This document shows, in pieces, positions 59,343 to 64,000 of a stretch of 64,000 nucleotides of DNA. The notes below the pieces were generated by a model. That model was not told the DNA's origin and ran no database searches. It saw only the letters and a program-made list of their open reading frames with translations. A program made the position numbers and the translations under genes. The stretch is from the NCBI RefSeq assembly GCF_001949145.1, contig NW_019091395.1:1657659-1721658 (forward strand), given 5' to 3'. How positions within the stretch are numbered: position 1 is the stretch's first letter; every line of letters begins with the position of its first letter. Source of the stretch: Acanthaster planci (Eukaryota > Echinodermata > Asteroidea > Valvatida > Acanthasteridae).

Positions 59343-61495
59343 ACCTAGACTTCGCTTTGGTGGCCTTATTTCTCACGGAACTTATCCAAATCTGTCGCTT
59401 TTGCGGTCCCGTGGAAGTTAAAAAAAAAACGCAGCTCTGGCGTTCGTCGAGTGCTTGATAAACACAATGGAACACAGCAGTTCACACATGATGGACCATT
59501 TCGGACGATAATTGGGATTTTATTTTTATTTTTCATTTTTCGCGTCAGGTCGATACACAAGCAATATAGTACACGTTACACATAACGTGTCACGTCGACG
59601 TTTTCCTGCAACTTCCCCATTTTTCACCCACAATGCACCGCGGTAGATACTGCATTACGTCATTATGTTGTTGGTCTTTCGCCACGTGTTTCTTTCTTAT
59701 TCTTTCCTGCGTTGCTGATGGTCGCAGCGGTTGCTTTACTACTCCAAGTTCTTGTGCTTCCATCTGAGTGATTCCGGTTGTTGATTTTTACACTTCTCTT
59801 TGCGTTCGTCGTTGTGGTGAACCGAGTTGTTTGGCAGTAGCATACAGCTAATGTATTCCGCTGAGTTACAGCGGCGGCGGGTCTTCTCGTGTCTTATTTT
59901 ATTTGTAACCCAGGTGGTCTATTTATCTTCCTTATGATATAAAAATTCATTTACTTTAGTTTAGAAAAGAAGAAAATTGCACAAAGAAAAACACACAGAA
60001 AAAGGTACTTCAATTTTTTTATTCATTTTATTTTCGGAGACAAAGTAGCCTAAAATTTAGCACTCTCCAAAAATGCTTAATGCAAGAATTTGAATTTCCA
60101 TTGTTCCAAATTGAATGCCACGCAGGGGCGTAGCCACGAAGGGGAGGGGGAGCTAGGGGCAAGTGTGCCCCCAGGTTCCCCCGCTAAAAAAAATGGATGA
60201 ATGGATCTTGAACAAGGCCACCCACCCCAAAAAAAATACACCTCTGAAAGCTGGTGCCCCCATAAGATGCTGGTGCCCCCATGTGGCCCCATTGTAAAAT
60301 CCTAGCTACACCGCTGCTGCCACGCCGCTCTGAATGCAAAAAAAAATGCCTACATCAACTATTTTTTGGAAGTCATGCGAAATCGAATGACAGCTTTGTA
60401 GCTTTACAAAATGATGTCAAATTCAATTTGTTACCGTAAATTAGCATGTCTGGAAACAAATACGACCCCACACACATACATGGACAATCAGCTCTGCCGA
60501 CAACCGCGGGATTGCACTTTCCTCATACCGACGATGTTTCAACATCAGGATTTTGCTTTTGCCCTACCCTTACATTAAAATCACATCAAACTGTAATTAT
60601 TTAAATACGTATTTCTCATCGATTTTCTTTTCAAAATTTAGCCTCTATAAATAGAGGTACTACATATAAAGCAGTGGAAAATGGACACGTATTAGCATAC
60701 ATGAATGTCGTCTTGCATATTCTAACTTTTGTTTTTTACTTTAACAGATTGATCTGCCACGCTGCAGTCATCCTGCCACACAATGACGAGAAGTCTTACT
60801 TCAAAAAGTCACGGTGCTGGTTTGCCATTACAAACAAGAACTATCCATGCGCTTTGTGATTCTGCGGTCATCAATCGATGCCTGAGCGATGACGCTTCAT
60901 TTCTCAACAAAGACTTCCTATTTGGGGCCGGAATGTTCGCACGCGCTTGTTCGTTTACAGAAGACACGCTGCATGTCAGATCTGTCTTTGACGTTTGAGA
61001 CACTAGAAATTTTTGACTGAATATTGTGAAAGTACCAAAGGCCACTTGCTTGCGAAAATTTCAAGTCACACAAACGGTCGACAAATGTTCAGTGACTGAA
61101 AGAGATACATGTATTAATTACATGTATCTCTACCGACCGTGAGGGAACAGGACAGTGTGTGGTGAACTTTTCAATCAAGCAACCACCTCCTCAGGCAGAG
61201 GGCAGCACAAGTTTGCAGGATGTTTGCTCGTGTATGCAACAGAGTATGCATCAGCGCCACTTGCGTGAGAACATTCGCAGTGTCGCCGTTCCACCTTCTA
61301 ATGGAAGCTTGATAATGCCTACGCACGACCACACAGTCATGTTCACTTATTTCAACCTCAAATTAACATCAAAATTTATGCGTGATTGCGCATAGTTTAC
61401 ACTTTAAAATAGTCATATGTAACACGCAGTCTCCAAAGGACGTGAAAAAACAACTCCGTTTTCGCTTGATAAAAAAAGTCTCAATATCTTCTTTT
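59343..61495. other. Non-coding stretch with one hAT-type element
   Basis: No supported gene. A hAT-type MITE occupies 60,123-60,316. A perfect 13-bp-arm palindrome (AGAGATACATGTA / TACATGTATCTCT) lies at about 61,100-61,131. Confidence 0.5.
60123..60316. mobile_element. Short hAT-type MITE
   Basis: The left end CAGGGGCGTAGCCACG and the right end CCTAGCTACACCGCTG are imperfect inverted repeats. The flanking 8-bp words ATGCCACG and CTGCCACG match in 7 of 8 bases, as expected for the 8-bp target duplication of hAT elements. At 194 bp it is non-autonomous. Confidence 0.72.
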
Positions 61496-61764
61496 TTATT
61501 CCCAGTTCGTCCAGGTGTTATTGTGTAGTTTAGGCTCAGCCTTCGGGTCGTCAGGTGGATAGATTATTGGGACAGATGAAGTGTAGTGCTCCTGTAGGCG
61601 GGTAATCAAGACCTCCACAATGTCTGGTCGCTCAGCAGACTTGTCGTAGCGCTCGTAAGGGTCGTCTCTAATGTTGAAGAGCCAGACAGTTTGGTCGGGC
61701 GGGTCGTGGGGTTGCTCGGGCTTCAGCCTTGACTCAACCGGCGGAATCCAATTGCGAGGCTCAC
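61496..61764 (-). CDS. ARSB-like terminal exon
   Basis: Acceptor TTGTCTTCAG, then [36 protein letters not shown], to NNTWTNWE with TAA at 61,496-61,498. AATAAA overlaps the stop codon (61,495-61,500, minus). Confidence 0.93.
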
Positions 61765-63626
61765 CTGAAGACAATCATACCGAGAAACTTACTGAATCTT
61801 TCACAGTTGGAGATGGCAAGAACTTCCTACCAAAGCTTCTATAACTAGGACCAGCTATCTCACTGAAGTGTTATCACTTCAGTACGATAGCTGGTTCCAG
61901 AATAGATCCTATAAAGATTTTGATACCAGAGTTTATGAAGGCTCTTATTACTGTAATCGGAGTGCCGAAGATGCCATAGGGGCATGTTGATAATGCTCCG
62001 AATGTCACGGGAAATGATCTTTGAAATGCATGAGACATTTACCAAGAAATCTTCTTTCCAACGTCGAAACATTTGTGAAATTTCAGCTGGAATGAACAAA
62101 TGGAATTCGACTGTCCGGGCTCATTCCCATTTAAGTCTAACTTTTTATTTCATTTTTAAGATAAACGTCAGGAAGGCATATTTACCAACGGGTCCAGTCA
62201 ATAATTTCCAGTCACCCACACGGATAGCTGATCTCATCTTGAGAGTGAAGGTGAAATTGTTGTAGAGTGAATCTGTGAAGGGGTGATCATGACCTTCAAA
62301 CGGGTCGATGTTGTGGAGGATTTCATTACGGGGAGATGGGGAGCCAAACCTGAAATGATTCAGAGAAAAATCTTTCTGGTGTATTTAGCGAGATTTATAA
62401 ACATCAGATTTATTTCTAAACAGACTGCAAACCGCGCGTTTGACGTAAAGCCTGCCTGGTGAAAAACTTTGAAGTGACAGTGTGAACTTATATCGAGATT
62501 GAGCAGGCCTGAGAGATTAAATACGTACACATATTCAAAGATTCGTGTCTACAGGTCCACTGAATTTCATTGAAATTTTCTTTTTTCCTGTAGTCAACAA
62601 CGTGCTATGCTATGTAGGGGTTGATGTGCTATGAATAAACGGTGCTCACTCATCACTCTCGAATGCAGACACTCGATGATGCTGAACACCTATTCTATCC
62701 ACATTATGTATACGATTGTGATTCCTTGAAACTTTAGGGCTACAGATGCGCCATCTAAACCTGCATGATTCCGATCTCAATCTGACCTCAGATTGGATCG
62801 GACTGAATAGAAGTCGGATTCCGATTGCAGATTGATGATGTAAAAAATGTTTTGGATCAGATCAGATTGATTTGATTGATCCTTCTTCCGTAATTTTGTT
62901 TAAACATTCGATAAAACCACTCATTGATTCCAATTTATCAAAATGCACGAACTTGTCTGTATTCACTACAATTAAATGTGGCAGCGATCAAGGTTTGTGT
63001 TCAACGTCTTCGAGGTTTTCTTTCTACACATAAATCCTTCCGTCGGTTGACAATGACCCCTGATCATCTTAATGCACATGCGGAAAGTGCACGAAAGTTA
63101 GCAAGGCGTTGCCACAATCCAGTAATTTTGTTTATAAAGTGAAATCAGGAACTAGACGTGCTAGACTGAAAATCACACTGAGTTCAGATTGAAAGAGTTT
63201 GAAAAAGATAGAAGCCCTTCCATTGGAAACTGGACTGAAATCCTGATCTGTTCGATTTAACTCTTGACCCCATTTTCAATTGGAGGAGTAACATTTCAAT
63301 AGAATGGAACCAACCATTTTTATCTATTCAGTGAGTTCATGAGCAAACTGCAACAGAAAAAAAGCCTATGTACCTGATGGTGTCCCACATGTTATAACCA
63401 TCAAGTGGTTTAGGCCCATTCAGTTTTCCGCCAGCAAGGCCCGTGACAATCGTGGGAAACCAATCACTGACGTGGATGAGCTCTCTATTCTGAGTGCCTC
63501 GGACACGAGGGTGCAACAGGGGACTGTGGACAAACCCGATGCCACGGACTCCTCCTTCCCAGAGGGTTCGTTTGCCACCTCTGAGGGGCCAGTTACTTGC
63601 TCCTAACCGTGGGTCGCCGCCGTTGT
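61496..63626 (-). CDS. Arylsulfatase B-like gene, last three exons (partial)
   Basis: Exons 63,626-63,374, 62,349-62,186 and 61,764-61,496 join in phase and code about 227 residues, the C-terminal part of an arylsulfatase B (N-acetylgalactosamine-4-sulfatase) family protein. Conserved family segments in order: [19 protein letters not shown] with [60 protein letters not shown]. The enzyme removes sulfate from galactosamine residues of dermatan and chondroitin sulfate, usually in lysosomes. The N-terminal part with the CxPSR formylglycine site is beyond the right edge, so catalytic competence cannot be judged. A Pro/Glu-rich stretch ([11 protein letters not shown]...) replaces the corresponding human loop. 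Confidence 0.93.
61848..61898. repeat. Intronic hairpin in the ARSB-like gene
   Basis: GGACCAGCTATC...CTGAAGTG (61,848-61,870) pairs with 61,875-61,898 across a four-base loop, with one bulge and two mismatches. It could be a foldback repeat or an RNA hairpin. Confidence 0.6.
62186..62349 (-). CDS. ARSB-like exon n-1
   Basis: Acceptor AATCATTTCAG, then [19 protein letters not shown] and [17 protein letters not shown]. Donor CGTTG/GTAAAT, phase 1, 164 bases. Confidence 0.92.
62745..63260 (+). repeat. Dispersed repeat with GATCGGAT-rich ends, copy 2
   Basis: Related in the same orientation to 7,240-7,950: GATCGGACTGAATAG and GATCAGATCAGATTGA at the left, a middle with GGCGTTGCCACAATCC, and CTGATCTGTTCGATT at the right. 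It sits in the intron between the last-but-two and last-but-one ARSB-like exons. Confidence 0.45.
63374..63626 (-). CDS. ARSB-like exon n-2
   Basis: Acceptor CTATCTTTCAG, then [35 protein letters not shown] and [13 protein letters not shown], to [11 protein letters not shown]. Donor CATCAG/GTACAT, 253 bases. Confidence 0.92.
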
Positions 63627-64000
63627 CTGAAAGATAGAATAATCATAAGTCAAGGCTAAAAGGCATGTGTATCCAAACTACGTGCCAGAGGACTGTGACG
63701 ATTAATTTGTCTCATAAAATGAATTTTCTACGATTGAGAAGGGACTTGCCATTTCTTGTATCAAAATACCACTTTTTTGGCTGCAATGTAATTTGATGTT
63801 TATTTGAAGACGTCTGTGCACATTTAAATAAAAATTAGTTGTGCACACTCGACACCATTTGGAAATTATACAGTGCAGCACGCTACAAACATTGCAACGT
63901 TCACCAGTGGCACCACGGATATTATACCAATAATATTTCCGTGTCTGATAAGGCCTTGTAAAGCAACAGCTACATCTATGGTATGTGTCTGCGCATTTTG
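63627..64000. other. Intron of the ARSB-like gene reaching the window edge
   Basis: No further sulfatase exon is visible. The upstream exons must lie beyond 64,000. Confidence 0.7.

Noticed and set aside
59860-59925. Possible short plus-strand start exon (MYSAELQRRRVF...) ending near CCCAG/GTGGTC
   Set aside because: Weak donor, no good signal peptide, and no downstream plus-strand exon.
1-64000. tRNA genes, rRNA genes and CRISPR arrays
   Set aside because: No cloverleaf with both A and B boxes beyond the SINE copies, no rRNA segments, and no regularly spaced direct repeats with unique spacers were seen.

Overview
The window looks like nuclear DNA from an invertebrate animal. Genes are split by GT-AG introns of about 0.2 to 4.3 kb, most of the sequence is non-coding, and Ty3/gypsy, LINE, Penelope-like, hAT-like, pogo-like and SINE sequences are mixed together. 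The gene set (a WSC-domain sulfotransferase, an arylsulfatase B relative, a possible homeobox first exon) and the repeats best fit a marine non-vertebrate deuterostome such as an echinoderm, hemichordate or amphioxus. The phylum is an inference. I see no bacterial or organellar genes and no CRISPR array.

Layout. 1-13,000 is mostly non-coding. It holds a probable first exon of a transcription-factor gene (5,136-5,610, minus) with a repressor-type octapeptide, a tRNA-type SINE, several dispersed repeats, and a decayed exon of a WSC-domain sulfotransferase (10,407-10,563, minus). 13,019-17,732 is a complete-length Ty3/gypsy LTR retrotransposon with a 5-bp target duplication and several reading-frame breaks. 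About 140 bp beyond it is a possible signal-peptide exon on the plus strand (17,873-17,933). 19,090-19,690 holds a LINE tail, and 20,821-22,033 is a foldback element made of inverted arrays.

22,119-31,473 (minus) is a WSC-domain sulfotransferase gene. I could join its exons in phase: five common exons and two alternative-looking first exons, each coding a type II membrane anchor. 31,474-38,757 has no recognisable coding exon. 38,758-50,006 (minus) is a seven-exon gene for a low-complexity, AT-hook-like, probably nuclear protein. Its introns carry a pogo-like element, a telomere-like tract and other repeats. 50,250-50,765 is a Penelope-like endonuclease fragment and 54,450-56,150 a broken CR1/L2-type LINE. 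56,249-59,336 is a roughly 3.1-kb element with long CpG-rich inverted ends and a 6-bp flanking repeat. 60,123-60,316 is a small hAT-type element. 61,496-63,626 (minus) holds the last three exons of an arylsulfatase B-like gene that continues beyond the right edge.

The three recognised genes are all on the minus strand and appear to be independent. The sulfotransferase would add sulfate groups in the Golgi and the sulfatase would remove them in lysosomes, so both concern sulfated glycans. Nothing in the sequence shows coordinated control.
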